From contig NZ_JADNRA010000035.1 of the NCBI RefSeq assembly GCF_015709525.1, positions 186,001-250,000 on the forward strand: a stretch of 64,000 bases of DNA. Reading direction: 5' to 3'. This DNA comes from Methylocystis sp. L43. GTDB lineage: Bacteria > Pseudomonadota > Alphaproteobacteria > Rhizobiales > Beijerinckiaceae. Shown in pieces: positions 44,653 through 53,477 of this stretch (position 1 is its first letter; each line of letters begins with the position of its first letter). Position numbers and translations under genes: made by a program. The notes under the pieces are model-generated. The model searched no databases and was not told the origin of the DNA. It was given only the letters and a program-made list of their open reading frames with translations.

Positions 44653-45525
44653 GCGTTTATCGCAAGTTGCATGCTCTTTCTCGCGCCCGCCGCCCGCGCC
44701 GCCAATGATGCGCCGCCCGCGCCAGACTTGGCCTTCGGCGCCTATCAGCGCGGAGATTATCTGGTCGCGATGAAGGAGGCCAAGAAGCGCATCGCCGCCA
44801 ATCCGAAGGATGCGGCCGCGCTCACTCTCGTCGGCCAGCTTTACCTCGAAGGCGCGGGCGTGGGTCGCGACCTGTCCACCGCAATGGGATGGTTCAAGCG
44901 GGGCGCCGACGCCGGCGATAAAGAAGCGGCGTATCTCTATGGCGCTGCGGCGCTAAATGGCGCCGGCGCGCCAAAGAACCGCGCCGTCGCCCGCGCCTAT
45001 CTGGAAAAGGCCGCGGCGCAGGATCATCCCGCCGCCCTCCATCTGATCGGGGAACTCGCCCTCGAAAATGAGGGCGCGCCGTCCGACTTCGGCAGAGCGT
45101 TTGACTATTTCCGCCGCGCCGCGGCGAAGGGGGACGCGGATTCGCTCTACGCGCTTGGCGTGCTCTACAAGACCGGCAGAGGCGTTCCGAAGGACGAGCG
45201 GGAAGCCGCGGAATGGTTCAGGCGCGGCGCCGAGCTGGACTTCGCGCCGGCGATGGTCGAGTTCGCCGTTCTCCAGTTCAATGGCGTCGGCGTGCCGCGC
45301 GACCGCGCCGCCGCCGTGCAATGGTTTCGCAAAGCGGCGGCGAAAGGCAACGCCGTGGCGCAAAACCGTCTCGCGCATATCCTCGCCGAAGGCCTCGGGG
45401 TCGAGGCCAATCTCGCCGAGGCGCGCGAGTGGCGCGACAAGTCGCGCGAAGCCGGGTTGAACGATCCCTCGCTCGATTATCTCTCGAGCACGTCCGCGCC
45501 GGCGAAGCCGACCGCCGTAAAATGA
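44647..45525 (+). CDS. SEL1-repeat secreted protein with repeat-derived start
   Basis: The product (292 aa from ATG 44647) has a signal peptide (MTAFIASCMLFLAPAARAAN) and then several SEL1 repeats (LVGQLYLEGAGVGRDLSTAM, LGVLYKTGRGVPKDEREAAE, AHILAEGLGVEANLAEAREW). SEL1 proteins are scaffolds in regulation or envelope processes. An upstream ATG at 44533 overlaps the ThiE-like stop (ATGA) and reads in frame through the palindromic repeat, adding 38 residues before the signal; the original start may have been there. Which one is used cannot be decided from sequence. The end overlaps the esterase by four bases. Confidence 0.82.
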   Translation: MTAFIASCMLFLAPAARAANDAPPAPDLAFGAYQRGDYLVAMKEAKKRIAANPKDAAALTLVGQLYLEGAGVGRDLSTAMGWFKRGADAGDKEAAYLYGAAALNGAGAPKNRAVARAYLEKAAAQDHPAALHLIGELALENEGAPSDFGRAFDYFRRAAAKGDADSLYALGVLYKTGRGVPKDEREAAEWFRRGAELDFAPAMVEFAVLQFNGVGVPRDRAAAVQWFRKAAAKGNAVAQNRLAHILAEGLGVEANLAEAREWRDKSREAGLNDPSLDYLSSTSAPAKPTAVK

Positions 45526-46421
45526 GCGCCGGCGGCGCGAGCGCGGCGACGCGGCGGACCGTCGCCTTCCTTCGCCGTTTCGTTAAGCCGCGCATCTTGG
45601 CGTCGACGGCGCCTTTGCGCGGCCTCCAGCGGCTCGTCGAAACTCTGTCTCCCGAACGGCGCGCGCCTTTCGCGGCACAGATTCCTGGCGATTGGACTCC
45701 TGCTTCAGGCAGCGCGATTGCAACGCTGTTCTATCTTCACGGCGGCGCTTTTCTCATCGGGTCGCCGCGGCTTTTTCGCTACGCTTCGCGCCTATTCGCG
45801 CGCGCGGACTTCGACGTCTTCGCGCCAGCCTATCGGCTCGCGCCGGAGCATGTCTTTCCCGCCGCGCTCGAAGATGTCTTGCGCGCCTATCGGACCTTCA
45901 CCGAGGCGCGGCCGGGCCCCTTCGTCATCGTCGGCGATTCGGCTGGCGGCGGGCTTGCGGTCTCGCTCTTGCTGCGCATCCGCGATGAGGGCTTACGGCC
46001 GCCCGTCGCCGCGGCGCTGTCCTCGCCCTGGGTCGATCTCGCCGCGACCGGCGCCTCGATGCGCGAGAATGAAGAACGTGACCCCCTGTTCACGCGCAAG
46101 GACATTCTGCTCGGCGCCCGCGCCGTGCTGGGACGCCAAAGCGGCAGAAATCCACTTGCTTCGCCGATCTACGCCGATCTTTCCGGGCTGCCGCCGCTGC
46201 TCGTTCATGTCGGCGCGGACGAAGTGCTGAGAGACGATTCGACGCGGCTCGTCGCGCGCGCGCGGCAGGCGGGAGTCGACGCGCAGCTCGAGATCTGGCC
46301 TTGCGTGCCGCACGCCTGGCAGCTGATGAGCTTTCTCCCCGAAGCGCGCGACTCGCGGGCGAAAGCGATCGAATTTTTGAAGGCGCGGGTCGCTCAGGCG
46401 CCCTCCAATGCGGCCGGCTGA
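45522..46421 (+). CDS. HSL-type alpha/beta hydrolase (esterase)
   Basis: The 299-aa protein has the oxyanion HGGAF motif (TLFYLHGGAFLIGS), the nucleophile GDSAGGG and the acid/His pair in HVGADEVLRDDSTR and CVPHAWQLMS. This is the hormone-sensitive-lipase family of short-chain esterases. The ATG overlaps the SEL1 gene stop. No substrate can be named. Confidence 0.92.
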   Translation: MSAGGASAATRRTVAFLRRFVKPRILASTAPLRGLQRLVETLSPERRAPFAAQIPGDWTPASGSAIATLFYLHGGAFLIGSPRLFRYASRLFARADFDVFAPAYRLAPEHVFPAALEDVLRAYRTFTEARPGPFVIVGDSAGGGLAVSLLLRIRDEGLRPPVAAALSSPWVDLAATGASMRENEERDPLFTRKDILLGARAVLGRQSGRNPLASPIYADLSGLPPLLVHVGADEVLRDDSTRLVARARQAGVDAQLEIWPCVPHAWQLMSFLPEARDSRAKAIEFLKARVAQAPSNAAG

Positions 46422-46447
46422 TCAAACGTGGCGCCGGCGCAATCCCC

Positions 46448-46879
46448 TCATTCGGCGGCCAGAGGCAGATCCTCCGGCATGCCCCGACCCGAACGCGTGA
46501 GAAAGCGGCGGCACTGCTGCTCGCGATCGTAGCCGAGCAGCGTGCCAAGCATGAAGTCTTCCTCCGCCGTGAGCGCGTTGAGCGGACGCGTGACGATGGA
46601 ACGCGCCACGGCGACGTAGGCGGGCCGGCCAAAGAAGAGGTTCACCTTGAACTGATTGAGCTCCTGGACGAAGTGATGGATGCCTTGCCTTTCCAACTTG
46701 CCGAGCGTCACTTCCAGTTCCCGACGGCTGAGGGTCATCAGAAACAGGCCGCGAACGCCCCTTCCGTATTCATAGATGTTGTGATGAAAGAGCCGCAGCA
46801 CCGGCGCAGCATCGGCACAGCGACAGCGCGTCGACAGGGGCTGAACGCTCTCGTCCATCAAAGTAACTGGCTCAGCCAT
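46448..46879 (-). CDS. DUF2023 family protein
   Basis: The 143-aa product has LFHHNIYEYGRGVRGLFLMT, NLFFGRPAYVAV and TAEEDFMLGTLLGYDREQQC, the pattern of DUF2023. These proteins usually stand next to a flavodoxin and their role is unknown. Here the gene overlaps the flavodoxin by 22 bases on the same strand. Confidence 0.85.
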   Translation of the reverse strand: MAEPVTLMDESVQPLSTRCRCADAAPVLRLFHHNIYEYGRGVRGLFLMTLSRRELEVTLGKLERQGIHHFVQELNQFKVNLFFGRPAYVAVARSIVTRPLNALTAEEDFMLGTLLGYDREQQCRRFLTRSGRGMPEDLPLAAE

Positions 46880-47340
46880 GCGGTCACTCTTTTTTCAGTC
46901 ATGCCGGACTGGGTGTCCTGGTCGAGGGCGAGGCCCACGAACTTGCCATCCCGATCGGCGGTGGAGCCGACATAGTCATAGCCGGACGTCTCGGTGAAGC
47001 CGATCACCTGCGCCCCGAGCGCCGAGACCTCATCATAGAGGATGCCCATCGCGTCCACGAAGGAGAGTGGATAGGTCTGCTGGTCGCCAGTGCCGAACAA
47101 GGCGACTTTTTTGCCCTTCAGGTCGGCGCTGCGCAGCTTGTCGATGTTCTCTTCCCAGTCCGTTTGTAAGGTGCCGTCGCCATAGGTCGGAGAACCCAGG
47201 ATCAGCAAATGACAATTTTCGAAGTCGTCGGTCGTAGCGTCCTTGATATCCACAGACCGCCCCTGGCATTTCCTTGAAATTTTTGAAGCAACCCCCTTCG
47301 TCGCGCCGCCGTCGGAACCGAAGATGACCGTGATGCTCAT
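46858..47340 (-). CDS. Flavodoxin
   Basis: The 160-aa protein has the FMN phosphate loop IFGSDGGATKGVASKI, LGSPTYGDGTLQTDWEEN and LFGTGDQQTYPLSFVDAMG, as in FldA/NifF. It carries electrons in place of ferredoxin under iron limitation or to nitrogenase in some strains. An unusually AT-rich region lies upstream (47400-47545), so regulation is likely, but no known operator was identified. Confidence 0.92.
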   Translation of the reverse strand: MSITVIFGSDGGATKGVASKISRKCQGRSVDIKDATTDDFENCHLLILGSPTYGDGTLQTDWEENIDKLRSADLKGKKVALFGTGDQQTYPLSFVDAMGILYDEVSALGAQVIGFTETSGYDYVGSTADRDGKFVGLALDQDTQSGMTEKRVTAWLSQLL

Positions 47341-47616
47341 GCCCGCGCCTCTTCCGCGAATTGGACGATGAAGTCAGCGGTTAAGCCAAGAAAAGCCCAA
47401 AGAGCCGCTCTAAGTAAGCACACGCTGCTGATGACCCGTGTATAGCGGAAATCTATTGATCATAAAATAAATATATATTGGAATGTGTGTAATTATATAT
47501 AGTCTTACTTTGTATTTATTGTAATTACGAAGCACAGTCTCATGGCTGACGATCGAAGATCGGCGTCGCCGAAGAGACGGCGCTCATGAAGCTTCGATCG
47601 TCGAGGCGCGCGCTGA
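47341..47616. promoter_or_regulatory. AT-rich region upstream of flavodoxin
   Basis: Bases 47440-47530 are strikingly AT-rich in this GC-rich DNA. TGTAATTA occurs at 47488-47495 and again at 47520-47527, 32 bases apart, and the second lies in the palindrome GTAATTAC (47521-47528). It may contain the flavodoxin promoter and regulator sites; the 3' end of the M48 protease gene lies beyond it. Confidence 0.5.
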
Positions 47617-48732
47617 TCAGCGCCTGGCGCTGCCCCACGGACCACGCGGCCAGAGCGGATGGCGTCCGTCCTTGGGCAGGAAGGCGGCCTCGTCCTCGCG
47701 CGGCGCATCGATCGCCTCGCGTTCTTCTCCTAACGCGGCGACCGACACGTCCCGGCCGCCGCCGAATTCGACGAGGGCCGCAACGCGCGCGTCGACGCTC
47801 GGATGGGTCGCAAGCCAGCCGAACTCCGGATGCAGCGCTGGCGATTCGATGAAGAAATACTGCATGCGCGAGGGCATGTTCGGAATCGCCGCATGCGCTT
47901 CGATCTTGCGCAGCGCCGAGATCATCGCGTCTGGGTTCTTCGTCAGTTCGACGCTGCCGGCGTCGGCGAGGAATTCGCGCGAGCGTGACAGCGCGAAGCG
48001 GATCAGCACGGAGGCGCCCCAGCTCAGCGCGATGATGAACAGGGCGATGAGAATGGCGAGCGCCGCGCCGCCATTGCCTCTTCGGCCATTGTCGCTTTCG
48101 GGGCGATGCGGCGAGAAGCCGAAAGGAAAATCCCAGCGGCGGATCGTCAGATCGGCGACGAAGGCGAAAATGCCGGCGAAAATCACGGCGACAACGAGAA
48201 GCTGAACGTCACGGTTGCGAATATGGGTCAATTCATGCGCGAGGACCGCCTCGAGCTCGGCGTCGGTCAAATACCGCGTCAGACCGCGGGTCACCGCGAT
48301 CTTGTACTGTCCCTCTTTGAGCCCGGATGCGTAGGCATTGAGCGCGTCGCTCTCGATGAGCTGCAGGGCGGGAATCGGGACGCCGCGGGAGATGCAGAGA
48401 TTTTCGAGCAGATTGTAGACGCGCGGCGATTCGGCGCGCGACAGGTTCGCGGCCCCGGTGGCGAAGTCGATCATCTTCTGATGGAAGAGATAGGCGATGA
48501 CGAACCAGACGCCCGCCGCGACGACGCCGATCGGCCAGCCGCGTTTCAGATCATCGACGGCGAGCGCCAGGATGTAATCGAAAGGCGCGCCGGGCCTCGC
48601 GCTCATCGCCTCGATCAGCAGCGCGAAGGAGAACATCAGCGCAAGAAGCAGAACGACGAAGCCCGCGAGCAGAAAGGCCGAGCGCAGTTCGTTGGCGCGA
48701 ATGTGGGAGTAAAGGCCGTAGGCTTTGAACAT
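47617..48732 (-). CDS. M48 family zinc metalloprotease (HtpX-like)
   Basis: The 371-aa protein has two N-terminal helices, then YNLLENLCISRGVPIPALQL, the zinc motif VLAHELTHIRNRD (HExxH), two more helices, and the third ligand region RSREFLADAGSVELT. This is a membrane-bound quality-control protease of the M48 family. It is longer than HtpX of E. coli (293 aa) because of a C-terminal tail. No LemA partner gene is adjacent. Confidence 0.9.
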   Translation of the reverse strand: MFKAYGLYSHIRANELRSAFLLAGFVVLLLALMFSFALLIEAMSARPGAPFDYILALAVDDLKRGWPIGVVAAGVWFVIAYLFHQKMIDFATGAANLSRAESPRVYNLLENLCISRGVPIPALQLIESDALNAYASGLKEGQYKIAVTRGLTRYLTDAELEAVLAHELTHIRNRDVQLLVVAVIFAGIFAFVADLTIRRWDFPFGFSPHRPESDNGRRGNGGAALAILIALFIIALSWGASVLIRFALSRSREFLADAGSVELTKNPDAMISALRKIEAHAAIPNMPSRMQYFFIESPALHPEFGWLATHPSVDARVAALVEFGGGRDVSVAALGEEREAIDAPREDEAAFLPKDGRHPLWPRGPWGSARR

Positions 48733-49112
48733 TGCTACCTTCTCCCCCCGTTAGAGGGTCAAGCGTCAAGCTTGCCAATAATATAAGGAAAAAATTCGTG
48801 ATCTGATTAATAAAATCAAGCTAACGTCTGATACAACAGATATTCCATTAGACAGAAATAAAATGAAGCATTTGGAGCACTGGTCGTCGATGCGGCTGAT
48901 ATCGTCGGCAGGGTCGAAAAGAAGCTTCGGGTTAAGCTAAAACAATTCCGCGCAGACGGGCTGCGGTGAACCCAATCCGGCGCCAGCGCGGCGGCTTCGG
49001 CTTTCGGCTTCGCTCCCAGAGGCGCCTCGCACCTCGCAGCGTCCCTCATAGCGATTGTTCCGCCAAAGCCGCTATAATCCACAGAACCCTGGCCTACTGA
49101 GCCGATTCACCC
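48733..49112. other. Gene-free region between M48 protease and mutL
   Basis: This 380-base stretch holds the promoters of two divergent genes. Bases 48776-48860 are AT-rich. A short plus-strand frame without a start codon, about 48855-48970 (residues such as VVDAADIVGRVEKKL), looks faintly protein-like and could be a gene relic, but no family was recognised. A minus-strand 88-codon frame across the region has no motif. Confidence 0.45.
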
Positions 49113-50891
49113 ATGTCTATTCGCCGTCTCGATCCCATCCTCGTCGATCGCATCGCCGCCGGCGAAGTGGTCGAGCGGCCGGCGTCCGCCGTCAAGGAGC
49201 TCGTCGAGAATGCGCTCGACGCCGGCGCGACGCGCATCGACGTCGCGGTCGAACACGGCGGCAAGGGACTCATCCGCGTCATCGACGACGGAAGCGGCAT
49301 GGACGAGCGCGACCTGGCGCTCGCCGTCGAGCGCCATGCGACGTCCAAGATCCCCGATGGCGATCTGACCAATATCGCCACGCTCGGCTTTCGCGGCGAG
49401 GCGCTGCCCTCGATCGCCGCGGTCGCGGACCTGACGATCGACACGCGGGCGATGGGCGCCCCGCACGGCTTTTCGATCCGGGTCGACGCCGGCGAGAAGC
49501 GCGGACTCTCCGCCTCGAATTGGCCGCGCGGGACCAAGATCGAAGCGCGCGCGCTGTTCGCCGCGACGCCTGCGCGTCTTAAATTCTTGAAGACCGAGCG
49601 CACCGAGACCGCGGCGATCGTCGATGTCGTCAAGCGACTCGCCATGGCCCATCCGCAGGCGCGGTTCTCGCTTTCCGCCGACAGCGGCGCGCTCTTCGAT
49701 TATGCCGCCTGCGGCGACGATCAGGCGCGGCGCATTTTCCAGATTCTTGGCGAAGAGTTCGCCGCCAACGCCTTTGAACTCGACGCCGAGCGCGAAGGCG
49801 TGCGCCTTTCGGGCCTTGCCGGCCTGCCGACCTACAGTCGCGGCAACGCCCAGATGCAATATGTCTACGTCAATGGGAGGCCGGTGCGCGACAAGCTCTT
49901 CGCCGGCGCCATTCGCGCCGCCTATCTCGATTTCTTGAGTTCCGACCGCCATCCCGTCGCCGCGCTCTTCATCGACTGCGACCCACGCAGCGTCGACGTC
50001 AATGTGCATCCGGCCAAGGCGGAAGTGCGCTTCGCCGATCCGGGGCTCGTGCGCGGCCTCGTCGTCGGCGCGTTGAAGCAGGCGCTTGCCGCGAAGAGCC
50101 ATCGCAGCGCCGATACAAACGCGCGCGCGGCGATCGACGCTTTGACGCGTGGCGATGGCGTCCAATATCGCGCGCCGGCGCCGGCGAACTGGAGCCTGCC
50201 GCGCTCGCCTTACGCGCCCGCCGGCTTCGAAGATCAGCCGCAGGCCGCTTTCGAAGCCGGCGCGCCGATGGCCGATTCGCGCGCGCATGATACGCCGGCG
50301 CAGGAGCACGAGTCGCCGCTCGGCGCCGCGCGGGCGCAGCTGCACGAAACCTACATCATCGCCCAGACGCAGGACGGTCTCGTCATCGTCGACCAGCACG
50401 CAGCGCATGAACGCATCGTCTACGAGAAGCTCAAACGCCAGCGCGAGCAGGCCGGCGTCGCGCGACAGATGCTGCTGATCCCCGCCGTTGTCGACCTCGA
50501 TGAGTCGCGCATGAACGCGCTTGCGCCGGCGCTGGACGAACTTGCGGCATTCGGTCTGGCGCTTGAGCGGTTCGGCCCCGGCGCCATGCTGGTGCGCGAG
50601 ACCCCGGCGCTGCTCGGCGAGGTGGACTGCAAGCGTCTCGTGGAGGACATCGCCGACATCTTGGCGGAGGAAGGCGACGCGCGCGGACTTTCGCGCCGGC
50701 TCGATCACGTGCTCGCGACCTGCGCCTGCCATCATTCGGTCAGGGCGGGCAGGCGGCTTTCGGCGCCCGAGATGAATGCGCTGCTGCGCGAGATGGAAAC
50801 GACGCCCGGGGCCGCTCAATGCAATCACGGCCGGCCTACCTATATTGAGCTTAAGCTCGCCGACATCGAAAAGCTCTTCGGACGCCGGTAA
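49113..50891 (+). CDS. mutL: DNA mismatch repair protein MutL
   Basis: MutL (592 aa) couples mismatch detection to strand cutting. The N-terminal ATPase has KELVENALDAGAT, DDGSGMDERDL and GFRGEALPSIAAV. The C-terminal part has VDQHAAHERIVYE, which fits the DQHA(x)2E(x)4E metal-binding motif of endonuclease-type MutL, along with CACHHSVRAG and QCNHGRPT. So it is likely an endonuclease MutL, as expected for a bacterium without MutH. ATG 49113. Confidence 0.96.
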   Translation: MSIRRLDPILVDRIAAGEVVERPASAVKELVENALDAGATRIDVAVEHGGKGLIRVIDDGSGMDERDLALAVERHATSKIPDGDLTNIATLGFRGEALPSIAAVADLTIDTRAMGAPHGFSIRVDAGEKRGLSASNWPRGTKIEARALFAATPARLKFLKTERTETAAIVDVVKRLAMAHPQARFSLSADSGALFDYAACGDDQARRIFQILGEEFAANAFELDAEREGVRLSGLAGLPTYSRGNAQMQYVYVNGRPVRDKLFAGAIRAAYLDFLSSDRHPVAALFIDCDPRSVDVNVHPAKAEVRFADPGLVRGLVVGALKQALAAKSHRSADTNARAAIDALTRGDGVQYRAPAPANWSLPRSPYAPAGFEDQPQAAFEAGAPMADSRAHDTPAQEHESPLGAARAQLHETYIIAQTQDGLVIVDQHAAHERIVYEKLKRQREQAGVARQMLLIPAVVDLDESRMNALAPALDELAAFGLALERFGPGAMLVRETPALLGEVDCKRLVEDIADILAEEGDARGLSRRLDHVLATCACHHSVRAGRRLSAPEMNALLREMETTPGAAQCNHGRPTYIELKLADIEKLFGRR

Positions 50892-50968
50892 AAGAGAAAT
50901 TTCTTTGCGGCGCCGTAACGTTTTCCGGCTCGCGGGCGAATAGGAGAGCGAGACCGCAGGAGCCGATC

Positions 50969-51496
50969 TTGAACCGTCGCAGCCTTCTCTCAAGCGCCGT
51001 CTTTCTGGCCTTCACTCGGAAGGCGCATGCCGCCGCCGAAATGGTCGAGATCGAAACATTCGACCCGAACGGCAGGAGCCTCGGTCTTTCGCGCGTCGAA
51101 AAAATCGTCAAGACCGATGCGCAATGGCGCGCGCAACTAACGCCGCTCGCCTTCGAGGTCACGCGCAAGGACGGCACGGAGCGCGCGTTCACTGGACCCA
51201 ACTGGGACAATCACGCCGACGGCCTCTATCGCTGCGTCTGCTGCGATACGGCGCTGTTCGACTCAAAAACAAAGTATGAGTCGGGCACTGGCTGGCCGAG
51301 CTTCTTTGCGCCGATTTCCAAGGCCAATGTTATGGAAAGCGCCGACATGTCGTTCGGCATGAGGCGCGTCGCCGTTTCCTGCAAGCGTTGCGATGCGCAT
51401 CTCGGCCATGTCTTCACCGACGGACCCAAGCCGACGGGGCTGCGCTACTGCATGAACGGCGTCGCGCTGCGTTTCATCGGGCGCGGACAAGCGTAG
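50969..51496 (+). CDS. msrB: Peptide-methionine (R)-S-oxide reductase, exported form
   Basis: The 175-aa protein has a Tat/Sec-like start (MNRRSLLSSAVFLAFTRKAHA), then the MsrB core: DNHADGLYRCVCCDTALFDS, YESGTGWPSF, CKRCDAHLGHVF and RYCMNGVALRF with the catalytic Cys. The start is TTG at 50969, supported by AGGAG seven bases before. It repairs oxidised methionine in the periplasm. msrA follows at 11 bases. Confidence 0.93.
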   Translation: MNRRSLLSSAVFLAFTRKAHAAAEMVEIETFDPNGRSLGLSRVEKIVKTDAQWRAQLTPLAFEVTRKDGTERAFTGPNWDNHADGLYRCVCCDTALFDSKTKYESGTGWPSFFAPISKANVMESADMSFGMRRVAVSCKRCDAHLGHVFTDGPKPTGLRYCMNGVALRFIGRGQA

Positions 51497-51507
51497 GAGA
51501 GATCGCC

Positions 51508-52185
51508 ATGAGATTCACCGCCGCTGTTCTCGTCGCCGCGCTGATCATTTTCGCTTCCTTGCGCGGGGAAGCCGCTGAGCGCGCAATTGTTCTGCCTGCG
51601 CCCACTTACGATCCGCCGGCCACGAGCAGCCAGGAACAGAAGCTTGTCGTCGCCGGCGGCTGCTTTTGGGGCATGCAAGGCGTGTTTCAGCGCGTCAAGG
51701 GCGTCTCGCGCGCCGTATCCGGCTACGCCGGCGGCGCCAAGGAGACGGCGCGCTACGAAAAAGTTTCGCGGGGCGACTCCGGCCACGCGGAGTCAGTCGA
51801 AGTCACTTACGATCCGAAGATCGTGAGTCTTGGAGAACTGCTGCGCGTCTATTTTTCCGTCGCGCATGATCCGACGCAGCTTAACCGCCAGGGTCCTGAC
51901 GCAGGCGCGCAATATCGTTCGACGATTTTCGTGGCGAACGCCGACCAGGAAAAGGCTGCGCGCAATTATATTGCGCAGCTGTCTGAATCGAAGGCCTTCT
52001 CGGCGCCGATCGTCACGACGCTCGAACCGCTCAGGGCGTTCTACCCGGCGGAGCCCTATCATCAAGATTATCTCGTCCGCCATCCTGCGCAGCCTTACAT
52101 CGTCTACAATGACCTGCCGAAGATCGACGATCTCAAGCGTCTTTTTCCGACGCTCTATCGCGAACGTCCGGCGCTGACCAACTGA
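51508..52185 (+). CDS. msrA: Peptide-methionine (S)-S-oxide reductase, exported form
   Basis: The 225-aa protein has a signal peptide (MRFTAAVLVAALIIFASLRG), the catalytic AGGCFWGMQGVFQ, YAGGAKETARYE, and GPDAGAQYRSTIF and EPYHQDYL. It repairs S-form methionine sulfoxide. Both Msr enzymes are predicted to be exported. ATG 51508 follows AGGAGAGATCGCC. Confidence 0.94.
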   Translation: MRFTAAVLVAALIIFASLRGEAAERAIVLPAPTYDPPATSSQEQKLVVAGGCFWGMQGVFQRVKGVSRAVSGYAGGAKETARYEKVSRGDSGHAESVEVTYDPKIVSLGELLRVYFSVAHDPTQLNRQGPDAGAQYRSTIFVANADQEKAARNYIAQLSESKAFSAPIVTTLEPLRAFYPAEPYHQDYLVRHPAQPYIVYNDLPKIDDLKRLFPTLYRERPALTN

Positions 52186-52212
52186 TCCGCCAAAGATGCG
52201 CGGCGGGCGCGC

Positions 52213-52464
52213 TCAGGCGGCCGTCGGAAAGAGAGGGATCTCTCGTAGAAATTCGCTGAGGTCGACGCCCTATAGAGGTAGCCGGGCATGCTGACTGTGT
52301 CGGCCGCTGCGATGTCGCTCTCCTTATCGCCGATCAGAAAGCTTCTCGAGCGATCCACGCGCCATTTGTCGAGAAGATCAAGCAGCATCCAGGCGAAGGT
52401 TTGCGCATGATCGATTCACGACGATAGGCCGGGACTGTCGCATCAACGTGGTAGGGGCGCGGCG
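52213..52464 (-). pseudogene. gmhB: Decayed gmhB (D,D-heptose-bisphosphate phosphatase) remnant
   Basis: On the minus strand three frames in sequence carry the C-terminal two thirds of GmhB, a HAD phosphatase of ADP-heptose synthesis. The first has RPYHVDATVPAYRRES and RKPSPG; the second, after a missing base near 52389, has MLLDLLDKWRVDRSRSFLIG and GDKESDIAAADTV; the third, after a change near 52270, has GVDLSEFLREIPLFPTAA and a stop at 52213. The N-terminal catalytic DxD part is missing. The gene is clearly non-functional. It lies between msrA and cysD, next to the polysaccharide-type genes. Confidence 0.85.
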
Positions 52465-52520
52465 ATGCGCTGCGCGTCGCCGGCGGCTCAAGCGAGCCTT
52501 ATCCTAGATATACCATATTT

Positions 52521-52549
52521 TTGACTCCTTTGACGACTAACACTATGAG
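52521..52549 (+). promoter_or_regulatory. Sigma-70-like promoter candidate before cysD
   Basis: TTGACT (52521-52526) and TATGAG (52544-52549) are 17 bases apart in an AT-rich stretch, about 25 bases upstream of the cysD ATG at 52575 with its GAGGAAGA site. This is a sequence guess only. Confidence 0.4.
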
Positions 52550-52574
52550 ATCATTTCTTTATTTTTGAGGAAGA

Positions 52575-53477
52575 ATGTCCCTCACGCCCCATCTTCGCCG
52601 GCTCGAAGCCGAGGCGGTTTTCATTTTACGAGAAGCGGTGGCCGAGTTCCGGCGTCCGGTGATGCTCTATTCGATCGGCAAGGATTCGAGCGTGATGTTG
52701 CATCTCGCGCTCAAAGCCTTCTATCCGGCCAAGCCGCCATTCCCGTTGTTGCATGTCGACACCACGTGGAAATTTCGCGAAATGATTACGTTCCGCGACC
52801 AAACCGCGGCGCACCTCGAAATGGAATTGATCGTTCATACGAATGAAGACGGGCGAAAGCGCGGCGTCTCGCCTTTCACATGCTCCTCATCCGCATACAC
52901 GCAAGCAATGAAAACCGAGGCGCTCAGACAGGCGCTGAACGAAGGCGGATTCGACGCGGCTTTCGGCGGCGCGCGTCGCGACGAGGAGAAAAGTCGTGCG
53001 AAGGAGCGCATCTTCTCGCATCGAACTGCTTCCCACGGTTGGGACCCCAAGACTCAGCGCCCCGAACTTTGGCGGATTTTCAACACTCGTTTGGGAGCCG
53101 GCGAGACCATGCGGATCTTTCCGCTGTCGAATTGGACCGAGACCGACGTCTGGGACTACATCGCTGCGGAAAACATCCCGGTCGTGCCTCTTTATCTCGC
53201 AAAGGAACGGCCAGTCGTTCGACGCAACGGCGCTTACATCATGGTCGACGATGAAAGGTTTCCACTGGCGCCAGATGAAGTGGTCGAATCGCGGCGCGTG
53301 CGCTTTCGAACGCTGGGTTGCTACCCGCTGACGGGAGCGATCGAATCCGAGGCGGATACGCTGGAGGCGATCATCGCGGAAATGCGACAGGCCTCGACCT
53401 CTGAACGTCAGGGCAGGCTGATCGATTTCGATGAGTCTGCGTCCATGGAGCGAAAGAAGCGCGAGGGCTATTTCTGA
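52575..53477 (+). CDS. cysD: Sulfate adenylyltransferase subunit 2
   Basis: CysD (300 aa) is the PP-loop subunit that forms APS from sulfate and ATP. It has [51 protein letters not shown] and [18 protein letters not shown]. It is followed by cysNC with a one-base overlap (TGATG). It starts a new transcript after an AT-rich region. Confidence 0.96.
   Translation: MSLTPHLRRLEAEAVFILREAVAEFRRPVMLYSIGKDSSVMLHLALKAFYPAKPPFPLLHVDTTWKFREMITFRDQTAAHLEMELIVHTNEDGRKRGVSPFTCSSSAYTQAMKTEALRQALNEGGFDAAFGGARRDEEKSRAKERIFSHRTASHGWDPKTQRPELWRIFNTRLGAGETMRIFPLSNWTETDVWDYIAAENIPVVPLYLAKERPVVRRNGAYIMVDDERFPLAPDEVVESRRVRFRTLGCYPLTGAIESEADTLEAIIAEMRQASTSERQGRLIDFDESASMERKKREGYF

Noticed and set aside
48816-49082. 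88-codon minus-strand ORF upstream of mutL
   Set aside because: No motif or RBS, and it covers a divergent promoter region.
49107-50993. 628-codon open frame antisense to mutL
   Set aside because: mutL on the other strand has all family motifs; the antisense frame has none.
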